A stretch of DNA of 64,000 bases from Posidonia oceanica (GCA_037176725.1 JAZBRS010000013.1:12341001-12405000), one strand, 5' to 3'. Positions 11,641 through 23,707 are shown, counted from the stretch's first letter. A program made the numbers and translations. Notes: generated by a model not told the origin, from the letters alone.

Positions 11641-13273
11641 ATAAATTAAAAATAAGTAAAAATACTAGAAAAGTTGTGTTGTGAGTTAGGATTTTAATTA
11701 GATTTTTAGTGACTGTTTTTAGGTTAATTAGTGTGTTTTGGGCTTGATTAGGGTTTTAGGGTTTTGGTTTTGCTTTTAATTAGTTTTTACTTGATTAAGT
11801 GTTTGTTAAATCTTTTTAAATTGTTTTAAAAATTGTGTTTTTCTTGTTGAGCATTTTAGGATATTGATTAGGATTTTTTAGGATTTATTTTCATATTAAT
11901 TAGGATTGTTTTTAGGTTTTTAAGTTTTAGTCTTCTTAGGGTTTTTCTTTCTTAAGTCTTTTGGATTAGGTTTTTTAATTTTTATTTGCTGATTTTTCTT
12001 GATGTTTTTTAATTAGGTTTCTCTTGTTTGATTAAGAGTCTTCAAGTCCTTTTGATGTGTTCTTCATTCTTTTTAATTGAGTTCTCAAATTGTTTTCCTT
12101 AGGTTTGTTAAGTTAAGCTTTTCCTTTCATTAATCACTTATCTTAGTGTTCTTAATTGTTTCACTTCTTTTTTAGGGTTTATTTTTAATTCTTTTGGTAG
12201 GGTTTTTACTTTTGGTGGGTCTTGGTTTTGTTTTAGTTTTTTTTCTAGATTTTTCAGTATTTTATTTTGGTTTGTTTCGCATTTTTTAGTTTGCATGCTT
12301 GATTTTCTTTTTAGCTTGATTTAGTTAAGTTTAAGTTTTTTAATTGATTGCTTAATGTTTTTTAATTGTTTTCCTTAGAGTTCTGGTTTGTCTCTTTTAT
12401 GTTTTGGAATTTTATGGATTTTTAGGGGTTTTTATGGGTTTTTGCAAAAGAAAGAAAAGGAAAAGAGAAGGAGGAAGAAAATGGAAAAAGGGAGAAATAA
12501 AAGGGAAAGAGATGAGTTGGAGGGAAATGATTTTTTAAAATTCAGAGAAAATGCTAAAAATAAAATAAAAATAGGAATAAGATAGAGAAGGGATAGAAGC
12601 ACAAAGGGGGCCCACAGCCAGGCCAGGGAAAGGGCAAGAAGGGGATGAAAAGGGAGATGATAATCAGGAGAGAGAGAGGAGAGAGAAAATGATAATCCTG
12701 GAGAGAGAAAAGGATAATTTGGGTGAATGGAGGTCTTAAAGGTCTCGGAATGGGATGAAAATTGGCGAGCGGGTAGTCTAGGGCTTAAGGCATTAGGTCT
12801 GAGGTTTTGGTTTGATTCTAAGAAGGTTTTGGAGGGGTTTCAAGGTGTAGAAAAAGGGGAAATTCACCTAGGTTTTCTAGGGTTTTTGGGAATGGGTTAG
12901 GTTTAGAAATTTCTAGGTTCTAGAGTAGGTTTGTTGAGTGGGTGTTGGTGGATTTTCCTATGGATTTTGGTCAAGTTTTGAGCTCGGGAAGAGGGGTAAA
13001 GGCTTAGGTCAAGTTGGCTAGTTTTGAAGGGTAAAAAGGAGGGTTAGGGTTTGGTTTTGGCTTGGGTTTTGGATGGTTTCAGGGTTAGGTTTTGGGACGG
13101 TTCCAGGGTAAGGTTTTGGGGTTAGAAAATGGGTGTGGTTCTAGGTTTGGCTTTGAGGTTTGAGCTGGAGTTTTGATTTGGGAAGAAGGATGAAGAGAAA
13201 TGTGCGATTTTGGGTTTTTCCTAGCCGCCAGAGAGGTCCGCCGATTCAGCCTTGTCGAAATGGGGTGTCAACA

Positions 13274-13278
13274 CCTAG
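13274..13278. other. Target-site duplication CCTAG, right copy
   Basis: Identical to 7456-7460 and immediately right of the solo LTR end. It also lies within the E1 gag reading frame. Confidence 0.85.
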
Positions 13279-14827
13279 CCAATGCAGAAAGCGTGGGGAA
13301 ATGCCCACTTCGCAGCGAGCTTTCCACGCGGACACCAGCCCTAATCAGCGATGCATGACTAGTGATGTGCTGAATGCAAAGTAGAGTCCCAATCACTGGC
13401 AGCGCCCCTTTAACGATCATCTCGATAGAATCCTCCTCGGAGGGTTTATCTTTGACTTGGGCGGCTAAGGAACGCCAGCGACCGACATACTCCCCGAATG
13501 GCTCTTGGGGTCTCTGCCGGATGGCGACGAGATCCTCCCTCTTGGGGATCAGGTCGAGGTTGAAAGCATACTGCTCAAGGAAGGCCTGAGAAAGATCCGT
13601 CCAAGTTCGAACCGTGGCCATGTCAAGGGAAGTGAACCACTTGAGTGCGGGGCCGGTCAAACTCTTCTGAAACTGGCGGATAAGGAGCCTTTCATTAGCC
13701 TGAAGCTGAGCAAGGTCCCCGCAGTATGCCTTCAGATGCGAAATAGGACAGCCTTTACCATTGTATTTATCGAAGACCGGGATGCGGAACTTCGACGGGA
13801 GTGCGGCCTCGGGGAAGAGACAAAGGTTGCGAAACTGGTAAGACTGGTGGTCCTTGCCCTGCACTAGACGTAGTGCTTTCTCCAGAACGTCCATCCTGTC
13901 ATTGATGGGGTCTGGATTGGCTGCCATAGGAGATGAGGCAACAGGGGCAGGGACCACATACGCCAAGTGGGTCGCACCTAAGTGCTCCTCCGGATCCACC
14001 ATCACATCGCCTGGTGGAGCAACGGGATGGCCGGCGTATCCGTGCGTGCATGCAGTGTAGGCAGGAAAGTATGCTGGGTTCTGAACCTGATGCAAGGGGG
14101 ATGGATGAGCAATATGTTGTGTAGTGCGATGTGTAGATTGTTGGAGCAACAGTTGCTGCATAGGCGCGATGCCGGGCAGCGAACCAGTGGGATACTGTGC
14201 TCCAACCAGCCCAAAAGACTGATCACCAAGAAAGGGAGTTGTATGCAGTGCATGGTGTTGTACAGAAGCAGCAGACAGATGCCGCACCCCCATCACCGGA
14301 GCAGTGTGTAGCTGGGGCGATGGTCTGGGCGGGAGTGCAGTGTGTGCAACAGCAGGCCGCAGAGGAACCTCAGGGGCAACAGGAATGCAAGAGGGTCGAA
14401 CTGACAGAGCTATACCCTGCAGTGTGTGGGCAAGGTCCATCAGGTGCCGATACCGCGCTTCAGGGGACCCGTGAGTGGGAACACTGAATTGCAGAACAGG
14501 CCGGGAGGCGGACTCAAGAGATTGAGAACCTAAAGCAAAGGTCGTCGCAGTAGAAGGGATGTCGGGAGCGACATATCCCAAGGACGAAGGGGTCAGAGGC
14601 GCCTCTGGAACGCAAGGGGCGGTCATCGAGACAGATTCGACGACCAGATCCAGAGTGGCGCAAGTTTGCCAAAGACCCACAGCAGAAGGGAGTACCCTAG
14701 ACGCCTGAGGATGGAATCCTGGTGTCACAGAGGGCACAGAGCGAATAGAAGTGAAATCCGGAGGAACCCAAGTGGTAAACCCCTCCGAATCAGCGGTAAA
14801 GCGGAGCCCACCGACAGACTGGGCCAT
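13274..14827 (-). pseudogene. gag: E1 gag, copy 1, cut at codon 518 by the solo LTR
   Basis: Structural capsid protein of the element; assembles the virus-like particle in the cytoplasm. A Retrotrans_gag domain (PF03732 type) covers about residues 335-490, with the landmarks LTGPALKWFTSLD, AFLEQYAFNLDLIPKRED and PFGEYVGRWRSLA. The N-terminal 330 residues are Pro/Ala-rich and probably disordered. The start at 14827 (MAQS) has a good context (G at -3, G at +4) and matches an internal Met of E2 gag. The frame runs into the LTR and stops after one extra codon at 13268. The missing C-terminus and knuckle lie at 6844-7455. Otherwise the frame is open, so the element was recently coding. Confidence 0.88.
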
Positions 14828-16093
14828 TGCTGACTGAGTCTAAGTGAGCAGAAGCTGCGACGAGAGAGAAAGAAGTAAAGTCTAAGGAAAGCTACCGCCG
14901 GAAGCGACGAGTAGCTCAGAGGAAGGACGCTCAGAGTCCGGGCAGCGGATCCCGCACGTACCTGTAAAAGAGTAAAGATGTTAGAGGTTGTATGCAATAA
15001 AGAGTTATTAGGGGTGGCATGAATGGCATACATGCAGATGAATGTCCTAAGATGCGCTCTCTCACCATGCATGTCCTGAGTAGATGACCTACTAGGACGC
15101 ACTCAAGGGTAGTGGGTTTAGACAGACTCCAGGTCAGAAAAAGCAGGTTCCCTGTCGAACTCCTGGCCCAAAGCTCAGGTAATAACAGGGTGGTGCGTTG
15201 GTGGCCTCTACCCCGCCAAAGCGTGGGTGGTACCCTCTACTAACACCGACACGACCACCGGACAAGGGGGGACAGACCGACTGACTCGCGCCATGCTCAA
15301 AGCGGTGGAACAAGGGGCCGGGACTGTCCTTCACAGACCGTGGGTGGACTCAGAAGAGAGAATGCATGCTTTCTAAGATGAATCAATCATGCAAGATGCT
15401 TTGGAGTCTTTTACTTGCGTTTTATTAACCAGAAAGGGGGAAAATTGCAAGTTATCGGCTCTAGTTGTGCTTAGAAGTTATTGTTTAGCTTTATTGTAGC
15501 TTTTAGGTTAAGCAAAAGGGAGAGCAAACATGTTTCTACTGTCCTAGGCATGGCATGTGCAAAAGGGAAGAAAATCAGTCAGACATGGCAGGCAAACAAC
15601 ATACAACACAACAAAAGGCAAGTGCATGGCATGTGCGAGTGTTCGTGGGCATGATAGTGAAGAAAAGCATTCATCATGTCAAAAGGCATGTATGCAAGGC
15701 ATGTGCGTGCGTAGTGACATAGCAAAGGTGTAAAAGAAGCATTCATCATTCAAAAAGCATGCATCGTAGCCAAACAAGTATGTAGACATGCAATGTGCGA
15801 GAATAAAGCAGTAAAAAGCAAGTAAGGCAAGGGAAGTAAAGACAAGTAAGCTGTAAAGGAAGTAAGAGCATAAGCAAGACAATAAGTAAATAAACAAGCA
15901 GAGAAGCAAAGCCAAGCAAAAGGGAGCATAAACCGAGGCGAAAGAGGTGCAAAACCTAAGCAAAGTAGCCACGAAGCGACTTGCAAGGAGTTTGCACAGA
16001 AAAGCGAGCAAAACAGGCGAAGAAGGCACACAAGGCAGACAAAGCTGCAAAACAGGCGAGCGAAAAAGCCAGGAACGAAAGCCAAAGTCATCA
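14828..16093 (-). other. E1 leader between PBS and gag
   Basis: About 1.27 kb of untranslated leader. Two parts are closely similar to the E2 leader: 15120-15360 (to E2 36580-36820) and the 150 bp next to the PBS. A donor-like CAG|GTACGT lies at 14956-14964. A hydrophobic open frame (15679-16050, minus, 123 codons) shares its first 40 or so codons with E2 37380-37499, but the DNA is nearly invariant there, so the similarity does not show coding. Confidence 0.65.
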
Positions 16094-16111
16094 TCCCCAG
16101 CAGAGTCGCCA
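16094..16111 (-). other. E1 primer-binding site
   Basis: On the minus strand TGGCGACTCTGCTGGGGA starts one base after the LTR end ...TACTACA. It begins with TGG, as expected for pairing with a tRNA CCA end. Ogre elements are reported to use tRNA-Arg, and this sequence is compatible with that; I cannot compare it with tRNA sequences here. The same 18 bases occur at 37545 and 46197. Confidence 0.85.
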
Positions 16112-16112
16112 C

Positions 16113-19100
16113 TGTAGTAATCCCAATCGGAATCAGGCTTACTATTAGCGGCGATTTGATCCGAGGAAGAGGCTCAACTCGAAAACACTTAAAATCGAGG
16201 AGAAAAGAGGAAGATAAGACAAATCAGAGTCGCCACCATGTCTATTAACGGAAGACAAGGAAAATCGGGGGTAATGCGTGAATTAACACGCAAAACCAAG
16301 CAAGAAATGCAAAGCAAAGCGATGCAAAGGAAAACAAGTGCAAATGAATGCAAATGAGATGACTCTAGCCTAGGATAAGGGCAATATGGTCATTGCGGGC
16401 CAAGAGAGGGCAAGGACTCCTGTTACGCGCGGGGAAGGTGTTAGGCACCCCCGACACGCTCGAGAATCGGTCTTTCTAGGCTTACGCTCGCATACGCGGG
16501 AAAATGCAGATTTGAATGCCTATGTGCCTATGAATGCCTAAATGAATGCTCAAGGTGTGCTCTAAGTGGGAGGATGCAGAGCAAGGAAGTAAACGTGCTC
16601 TCTAAGTGCTCAGCTACGCTGTCTGTGTTCCGAACCGGGCGAAACCTGGCTCGTGAGAACTCCAGGCAGTAAGCATCACAGCCCTATATGCAAATGCAAG
16701 CGAAAAAGCAAAACAACGGCAAAACCATGCAATGTAATCGACATGCAAGAGAAAACGGCGTAAAACACGCAAAACGAGGCAAGAAACAAGAACGGCACGT
16801 GAAACGGTGCAAAAAGACAAGATCGACACGCAAAACGAGCGAGAAAGCAAGGCGGCATGCAAATCGGTGCAAAAGAAGAGGAGCGGCATGCAAAACGGTG
16901 CAAAAGAAGAGGCGAGCGCGCAAAACGGCGCAAAAGCAAAGCAGGCACGCAAAACGGTGCCAAAACGAAAGCGAACGCGCGAAACGGCGCAAAGGCAAAG
17001 CAGGCACGCAAAACGGTGCCAAAGCGAGAGCGGGCACGCAAAACGGTGCCAAAAGCAGCGAAACAAAACCTCGGAAAGCTATGCGAATGCTAATGCAAGG
17101 AAAAAGATCAGAAGAGGCTAAAGGAGAGGTAAAACAGCGTGTGTGTGAGAACAGACGCTGTTCGGGGCCACACAAAGTAGGTGTGAAGACCTACAAAGGG
17201 GAGAAGTGAGCAAATGGAGGGATTACCACTTTTTTGTGACCGTTTCCCACTAAACCGCTCCACGATGTGTCTCGCACGCTGCCCAAAGCTCGCGATGCGA
17301 TCGGATCGTGGAAAAGGGGGAAGAAAGTCGCATTAAGTGATGAATCCAGGGGAAACACAACACAAAACACCCAAGAGTATGCGAAACGGGGATCTGAGTT
17401 GATAGACAAGAAGAGGAGGCCCTATTCTACGTGCTCAAAGAGACAGAAAGCGAAAACAAGGCAAAGAATGCAAATGGCATGCAAATGAATGCAATGCAGG
17501 GGTTCAGGAGGACATACCTGGAAATCCTGGAGTCTGATCTGAAATCTGCTTGGTCCATGCTGAAGAGCGCTTCGCTGCGGTCGCCTGGGCAGCTTGTTTG
17601 AGAAGATCCAACGGCCGGATTGGAAGATATTGTAGCTTCAAGGCAGGAGGGCCAGAACAGGGGAGAAGAGCAGATCTATGTGTTCAGGAGGTCCTAGGGG
17701 TGTGCAAAAGGTCCTCCCAAGTGAAGGGGAGCGAAAAAGGTGCTTAGTGTGTGCAAAGGGATGCTAAAATGCAAAGCTAAATGAATGCAGGATGCATGCA
17801 AAAGCAAGAAGAGGCAAGAAGGGAAATTTTGGGAAAACAGGGATTCAGATGCATTTTTGAAAAAAGAAGGGGGCTAAATGCAAATTTTTGAAAGGGATGG
17901 GGCCCACAGGGGAGAGTTTTGAAAACAGGAGAGGGCAGAGGGTCATTTTGCAAAAGATTGGACTTAGAAAGCTATTTTGAAAAGAGGATATGCATCAGAA
18001 GAAGTTTTGAAAGCAAATGGAAATCAGAGTGCAATTTTGAAAAATTCTGGGGTCTAAAGTGCAAATTTTCCAGAAAACAAGGTTCTGGGGAGTCCGGGAA
18101 TGCAAGTGGAGGGTCTACATGCAATTTTGTAAGCATGGGTGCTAAGATGCAACTTTAGGGGCAAAACAGTCTTTTTACATAACTTTAAAGGGATGCAAGG
18201 GCCTATGTGTCATTTTTGAATCATGCAGGGTCAAATATGCAATTTTATATGTAAAACATGCTCTGAAATCAAAAGACAGGACTGATGTGCAATTTTTGAA
18301 AAAAACAGGGGCCAAAATGCAATGCAATAAACAAAAATGCATGCAGGATGGTTACTGTCCATTTAAAATGGACCTAAATGCAAAAATGCAAAACCAGGAG
18401 GCAAAACATGCAATGCAGTATGCAAAAATCAAAAATAAAACCTAAGTTCCTACAGTGCATGGACCTAAATGTAAAAACAGTAAAACATGGGGATACAGAA
18501 TGCAATATGATATGGCAAAATACATGCAAATAAATGAACTGATTTAAAGCAGGACCTATATGCAAAAATTGAAAGTAGAGGGGCTAAAATGCAAAAGATT
18601 ACAACTACACAGCACAGTAAAAGGACCTAAATGGAAATACTGAAAAATAGAAATAAAAGCTGCAATTTAGCATGATATTAAATTTAAAACTAAGCAGATT
18701 AAATAAATAGAGGACTAAAACGCAAAAATGAGATAACTTAAGGCAGATATGCAATATTCACACATAAACTATACAAACAGAAAAATAAATACACAGTGCT
18801 GGCCGGCGGTGGCTGGCACTGTAGCAGTGAGCCACCGGCGCTCACCACCACCGGCACAGGAGGACTGCGGGGGCGTTGATCGGCGGGGGAGGATGTCGGC
18901 GATCGTGTGAAGCTCCGGAGATCAACTGGAGACTGTTCTGCTGGCCGGAGCATCCGGAGAGCAGGGGACCGGCGCCGGAGAAGAAGGGGAGTCCGGCGGG
19001 TTGCAGGCAGAGCTGGAGGGCTTGGAAGCCGATTCTGATCGGCGGGGAAGCAGCAGGAGGAGGAGAGAGAGCGGGGAAGGTAAGGAAATACCTGTAGTTG

Positions 19101-21954
19101 CGTCCGGAGCGCGCCCCGGATCTCAGCAGAATCGGAGATGGCCGGCGGTCGTCGTCCAGTTGCAGGGGAGGCTTCCAGCGGCTCGCGGCGGTTGCGGCTT
19201 CTTCAGGACGATGCTCCGGTGCTTCCCAGATGATCAAGCGGCGATTCTGCAGCTCGAGCGGAAGGTCGGCGTTTGTGGGTCGACTGTGAGCTGCCGGAGG
19301 CCGGGGGAGCTGTCTACTGCTCCTCGGCTTGGGTGGAGCCTTCCGGAGGATTGCTGGAGGTCCGGCGAAGGGGTTTAGATGGTTGGCTGAGGGTTCTGGA
19401 GCATGTAGGGAGAAAATGGAGAGATGGACTGATTTTGGTCAGAAGCGAAACAAGGTGTTTGTAGTGGAGCTTGGGGTCTGTAGTGGACGAGGAGGTCTGA
19501 TGTCAGGTGGCCTGGAAAGGTGGAGTGCAAGTGAGTGTTCGGGTGTAGTTTGGAAGGATGCTGTGAGTTCTGGAGGAGGGAATTGCGGAGTGGGTTCTAT
19601 TGGGTTGCAGTTGGCTTTCAGAGGGTGATTAGGGTAGCTTTGGGTGGTGGAAAGGCTGTAGAATGGTGAAGGGAAATGGCTGGGTTTCTGGGTGAACTTG
19701 GGGGATTAATTGGGAGAGGAATTGGGACTTGGACGGGGTTTGGTTTTCTGGAAAAGAAAGAAGAAGATCTGCTGAAGATTGAAGAAGGAACTGGAGAAGG
19801 TTCTGAGGTGGGGATTGCTCTGGAACGGGGATCTCTCTCCGGGATGCCAAGGAAGACTCTCAAGCTCTCTTTTACTGCTCTCTTCTCTCTAGTAATTGGA
19901 GGATACAGAGGAGAAGAAGGAGGTTGCTCAGGTGGAGGAAAAATGCAAATGGATTCTGGTTTCTCTCGGATTGACCAAGGACTCTCTTCTCTGCTCTCTC
20001 TTGCTACTCTGTCGATCCGAATTGAAGGGCGAAGAGGAGGCTTTTTATCAGGAGGAGGAGACTGCTGGGCGCGAGCTAGTGGTTTGAATTCCACCAGCGG
20101 CACTGCAGCTGAAGAGACCAGCAGCCGGCGAGATGACAGGCACTTGATGCCTCCCGGAATTGGTGCTGAGAGGTGAGAGAGCGGCGAGCTCTGTAGGTGA
20201 TAGGATGGAGGACTTCGAATTTGAATGGGTGGAGGGAACTCTGTTGCAGGCCGCTCGCGGGAGAGAAAACCGGTGGAAATGCCGGCTGAGGGAAGAGGAA
20301 GGAGGAAGAAGAAAGGCGGGCCGGACTGTGCTGCGGGCCGAGAAAATAAGGAAAAATTGAAGGAAAAAGAGAAATGGGCCGACGAGCCCAGTAAGGAAAA
20401 GAAAGAAAGAAAGAAGAGAAATAAGAAAGAAAGAAGGGGTAGGATGGGGAAATAAAATTAATATAAATGAACTAAAAATAAATAAAAATACTAGGAAGGC
20501 TGTGTTGTGAATTAGGATTTTAATTAGATTTTTTAATGACCATTTTGGGTTGATTAATGTGTTTTGGGCTTGATTAGGGTTTTAGGGCTTTGGTTTTGCT
20601 TTTAATCAGTTTTCACTTGATTAAGTGTTTGTTAAACCTTTTTTAAATTGTTTTAAAAATTGTGTTTCCCTTGTTAGATACTTAGGACATTGATTAGGAT
20701 TTTTTAGGATTTATTTTCGTATTAATCAGGATTGGTTTTAGGTTTTTAAGTCTTAGTGGGTTTTTTTTTTCTTTCTTAAGTCTTTTAAGTTATGCTTTGA
20801 TTTTTATTTGTTGATTTTTCTTGAAGTTTTTAGTTAGATTTTTCTGGTTTGATGGGGTGTTTTTAATTCTTTCAAATGTGTTTTTCTTTTCCTTTTTTTA
20901 ATTAAGTTTTTATGTTGTTCTTCTTATGTTTATTAAGTTAAGTCTTTTGCTTCTTTAATTACTTGTTTTAGTGTTTGATTTTTAATTCTTCTTTTTAGGG
21001 TTTGTTTTTTAATTCTTCTGATGGGGTTTTTACTTTTGGTGGGTTTTGATTTCATTTTAGTTCTTTTCTTGATTTTTTAGTGTTTTCTTTTGATTTGTTT
21101 TGCATTTTTTAGCTTACATGCTTGGTTTTCCTTTTAGCTTAATTTAGTTAAGTTTAGGTTTTTAATTGCTTGTTTAATGTTTTTTAATTGTTTTTCTTAG
21201 GGTTCTGATTTGTTTCTTTTATGTTTTGGGGTTTTACAGATTTTTAGGGGTTTTTATGGATTTTTGCAAAAGAGAGAAAAGGAAAAGAGAAGGAGGAAAG
21301 AAATGGAAAAAAGAGGGAGATAAAAGGAAAAGAGATAGGTTGGAGGAAAATGATTTTTTAAAATTTAGGGAAAATGTTAAAAATAAAGTAAAAATAGGAA
21401 TAAGGTAGAGAAGGGACAGAAGCACAGAGGGGGCCCACAGTCAGACCAGAGAAAGGGTAAGAAGGGGATGAAAAGAGAGATGATAATTAGGAGAGAGAGA
21501 GGAGAGAGAAAATGATAATCCCGGAGAGAGAAAAGGATAATTTGGGCAAATGAGAGGCTTGGAGGTCTTGGAATGGAATGAAAATTGGTGAGTGGGCAGT
21601 CTAGGATTTGAGGTGTTGGTTCTGAAGTTTGGGTTTGATTCTGACATGGTTTTAGAGGGGTTTCAAGGTGTAGAAAAGGGGTAGTTTCACCTAGGTTTCT
21701 AAGATTTTTGGGAACGATCTTGGTTTGAGATTTTCTAAGTGTTCGGGCAGGTTTGCTAAGTGGGTATTGGTGGGTTTTCCTATGGATTTTGGTCAGGTTT
21801 TGAGCTTGGGAAGAGGGGTAAAGGCTTAGGTCAAGTTTGGTTGGTTTTGAAGGGTAAAGAAGAGGATTAGGATTTGGTTTTGGTTTGGGTTTGAGTCCAG
21901 CAATCACCAGGAGGGCTCCAAGTGGTCCAAGCCTGCCAAGATGGGGTGTCAACA
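16113..21954 (-). repeat. E1 5' LTR, 5,842 bp, copy 1
   Basis: Begins TGTAGTAATC and ends GGTGTCAACA on the plus strand; a PBS lies directly on its left, so it is the 5' LTR of a minus-strand element. Its right flank has no PPT, so it is an outer boundary. Internal layout: conserved terminal box near 16411, degenerate repeats 16740-17065, A-rich zone, GC-rich block 18793-20440, T-rich zone and purine-rich zone. Its outer thirds align with the E2-family LTR. The element promoter should lie in this LTR; I cannot place a TATA box with confidence. Confidence 0.9.
16411..16478 (-). other. Conserved LTR box with hairpins, E1
   Basis: A segment of about 65 bp holding GGTGTTAGGCACC (4-bp stem) and CCGA-gaa-TCGG or a close variant, 300-370 bp from the LTR end next to the PBS. 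It is far better conserved between LTR families than its surroundings. Confidence 0.6.
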
Positions 21955-22661
21955 CACGCTAAAGGGAGACTTGTCCTCAAATTAAGGAAGCCAGCAGACG
22001 TGACTTCGAAAAGGCACGCAAAAGGGAGACTTGTCCTCAAATTAAGGAAGCAAGCAGACGTGACTTCGAAATGGCACGCAAAAGCGATGACCTGTCCTCA
22101 AATTAAGGAAGCAAGCCGACTCACAAACCAATGGGAAGAGAGTGACACCATAGGGCAGCAAAAAAGATGCCCCTGGTATTAGGGATGCTACTAGGGGACA
22201 ATCGAAGTGTCCTTGGCATCGAAAAACGACAGACATAGACAAAACTGACGTGCTTGTCAAACGAGTAGTTAGGGCTACCATCTCGACGAAGATCCAACCA
22301 GGAGTGCCCGGTGGCTTTGCTCAACTTGACGGCATTGATCTGCAGAGATTCTGGCATCTTGATGGAATGCAGGGTTTTCTTGTAGCCTTCCTTGGTGCTG
22401 AGACTGTTGGCAGTTGCTTCTGTACTTGCAAGCTGTCAGGAGCTGATAGTGCCCTCCTCATGGCTCTGAGGGGTTCGATGCAGTATTCTGAAGATGTGAT
22501 TGTGCGGGATCATGCATGCATCCAGTTATGGAAAGCAAACCCAATACATAAGCAAATGGCACAAAACATCCTTGCATTAATAAAGTCTTGGTTACATGCC
22601 TGTAGCAAGCTAAACAATGTACAACAAGACTCAAAAGGGGACATGTAGTCATACAAATGTC
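21955..22661 (-). other. E3 3' region with 60-bp tandem repeats, copy 1
   Basis: Three units of a 60-bp repeat start at 21955, 22015 and 22075. Each carries a CTTGTCCT...AGGAAGCAAG stem like the E4 array units. 22140-22300 matches E4 60527-60680, including the hairpin GTAG-ttaggg-CTAC at 22265-22278. This identifies E3 as an E4-like element into whose 3' region E1 inserted. The first bases, CACGC, also open each repeat unit and are a candidate E1 target duplication. Confidence 0.7.
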
Positions 22662-22892
22662 CTAACTGGTCTGGGCCTTCTTTGACTCCCTGGTGTCAAG
22701 AAACAGAGGTGCACCCGGTGGGATCTCGTTGATGGGCTAGAGCCCCTGCACTTCAGTCAAATACTCAAGAGTACATCCTGAGCCTCGTACAGCCGCAATG
22801 TCTGTTGACTGTACTCCATGGCGCATGAGGTCGGCCAGCTCCGCTGTTGCCACAGTTGAGTTGAGCGGGTAGGCCTAAAGAAGCTTTGGCAC
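22662..22892 (-). pseudogene. E3 ORF3 (DUF7745-like) C-terminal remnant, copy 1
   Basis: The minus-strand frame matches the last 70 or so residues of the E4 ORF3 protein (ELADLMRHGV, STDIA, GCTLEY, NEIPP). Two in-frame TAG codons break it: one at a Gln position of E2 and E4, and one at a Trp position near 22738. The second is absent from the other duplicate copy. Homology stops abruptly at about 22892, so the rest of the gene is lost. Clearly non-functional. Confidence 0.8.
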
Positions 22893-23707
22893 TGTGCTAT
22901 TGTGACCATCTCCCGTGCCCAGCCACAGTAGTTCTCGCAACGCTGCCATAGCTCGCGATGCGATCGTGCTATGAGAGAGAGGTGAGAAGTCGCGGTCAAC
23001 GGTGAGTCCAGGGAGAGAACTCGACTCGAAAACACCGGGAAAGAAGTGCAAAATGCAAAGGAAAAGGGAGTCGCCATCTAATCTATTAAAAACGGGAAGA
23101 CTAGGAAAATCGAGAGAAAACATGCGAGTAAAGCTCAAGCAATGCGAAAAACATGTCAAGCCAACCCAAATGGATATGACACAAGGTCGATGCGGCCCAG
23201 AGAAAGGATAAGGACTCCTGTTACGTGCAAGGAAGGTGTTAGGCACCCCCGACACGCCTGAGGAATCGGTCTTTCTTGGCTTTTCCGCTCTTGTGTGGCA
23301 AAATGTTGGCAGGTTAGTGCTAGTTTATATTCGCCCAGAGGCGATATGCAAGATGCAATTATAAACCATGCAAGTTTAGCAAAACCATGCTCGAAAATGA
23401 TTGATTAAGTCAAAACATCGTAAAAGCGTGATAAACAGCACTAGAAAACAAAACAGACGTCAGAAATAGCAAATCCGGCAAGCAAGAAGCGATGACAAGG
23501 TGGCTGAACACTCTGTCTGGATCAGGACAAGAGTCACCGATCTGTCAGGCGGTTGGGTTGGTCACCGGTTGGGTGGGTGCCTGAGACTGAGACTCTGCTT
23601 CCCACACAGCAGCATTCATGGCCACGAAAAGGGCGATAAAGCGATGCAAAGTGGAAAATCAAACTTGAAAACCATAGATCACATGCATGATAACAAGTTC
23701 AGCTCGG
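22893..23707 (-). repeat. E3 leader scrap and probable 5' LTR fragment, copy 1
   Basis: From about 22993 the sequence aligns in order with the LTR end of E1/E2 (CTCGACTCGAAAACAC, then the conserved box at 23210-23280). An LTR start near 22927 (AGTAGTTCTC) after a TGCCCAGCCAC-like PBS remnant is possible but degenerate. ORF3 joined directly to leader or LTR means most of the E3 interior has been deleted. Copy 2 (53031-54704) shows that the fragment originally continued. Confidence 0.55.
23210..23280 (-). other. Conserved LTR box, E3 version
   Basis: Holds GGTGTTAGGCACC and CTTTCTTGG as in the E1, E2 and E4 LTRs. The second hairpin is weaker here: the 5' arm reads CTGAGG and the 3' arm AATCGG. 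Confidence 0.55.

Larger units (their letters stand above)
7461..13273 (-). repeat. Solo LTR of family E2, 5,813 bp, inserted in E1 gag
   Basis: It begins TGTAGCGATC and ends GGTGTCAACA on the plus strand and is flanked on both sides by CCTAG. No PBS lies on its left and no PPT on its right; both flanks are E1 gag, in frame across the site. It has the same length as the E2 5' LTR (37564-43376) and differs from it at fewer than ten positions by eye, all transitions. Zones: degenerate CACGCAAAACGGTGC repeats (8090-8545), an A-rich zone, a GC-rich block (10290-11640), a T-rich zone (11650-12420) and a purine-rich zone. Solo LTRs arise by recombination between the two LTRs of a full element. Confidence 0.9.
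1..21954 (-). mobile_element. E1: Tat/Ogre-type Ty3/gypsy element, pol-deleted, disrupted by a solo LTR
   Basis: On the minus strand the order is 5' LTR (16113-21954), PBS, leader, gag, a short gag/pol segment, 3' region, PPT and 3' LTR (1-3342, cut by the window start). Position 1 aligns with 18614 of the 5' LTR. The interior holds gag but no protease, RT, RNase H or integrase, so E1 could only have moved in trans or lost pol after insertion. A solo LTR of family E2 (7461-13273) splits its gag. By eye there are about 17 substitutions in the first 1.5 kb between the two LTRs (roughly 1%), suggesting a fairly young insertion. The right flank (21955 on) is the 3' region of another element, E3, so E1 is nested in E3. 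The left target duplication lies outside the window. Confidence 0.85.
7461..23707. repeat. Large direct duplication, copy 1 (16.2 kb)
   Basis: It matches 37564-53811 almost base for base, with offset 30,103 then 30,104 after a 1-bp difference near 20346. The left edge coincides with the E2 LTR terminus; on the right, identity stops at AGCTCGG (23701-23707). The block holds the E2 LTR, E1 gag, leader, E1 5' LTR and E3 remnant. The differences seen are a few dozen, mostly C/T and G/A. Confidence 0.92.

Noticed and set aside
16113..21954. This LTR as the 3' LTR of an element to its right
   Set aside because: It has a PBS on its left and no PPT on its right, so it is the 5' LTR of E1.
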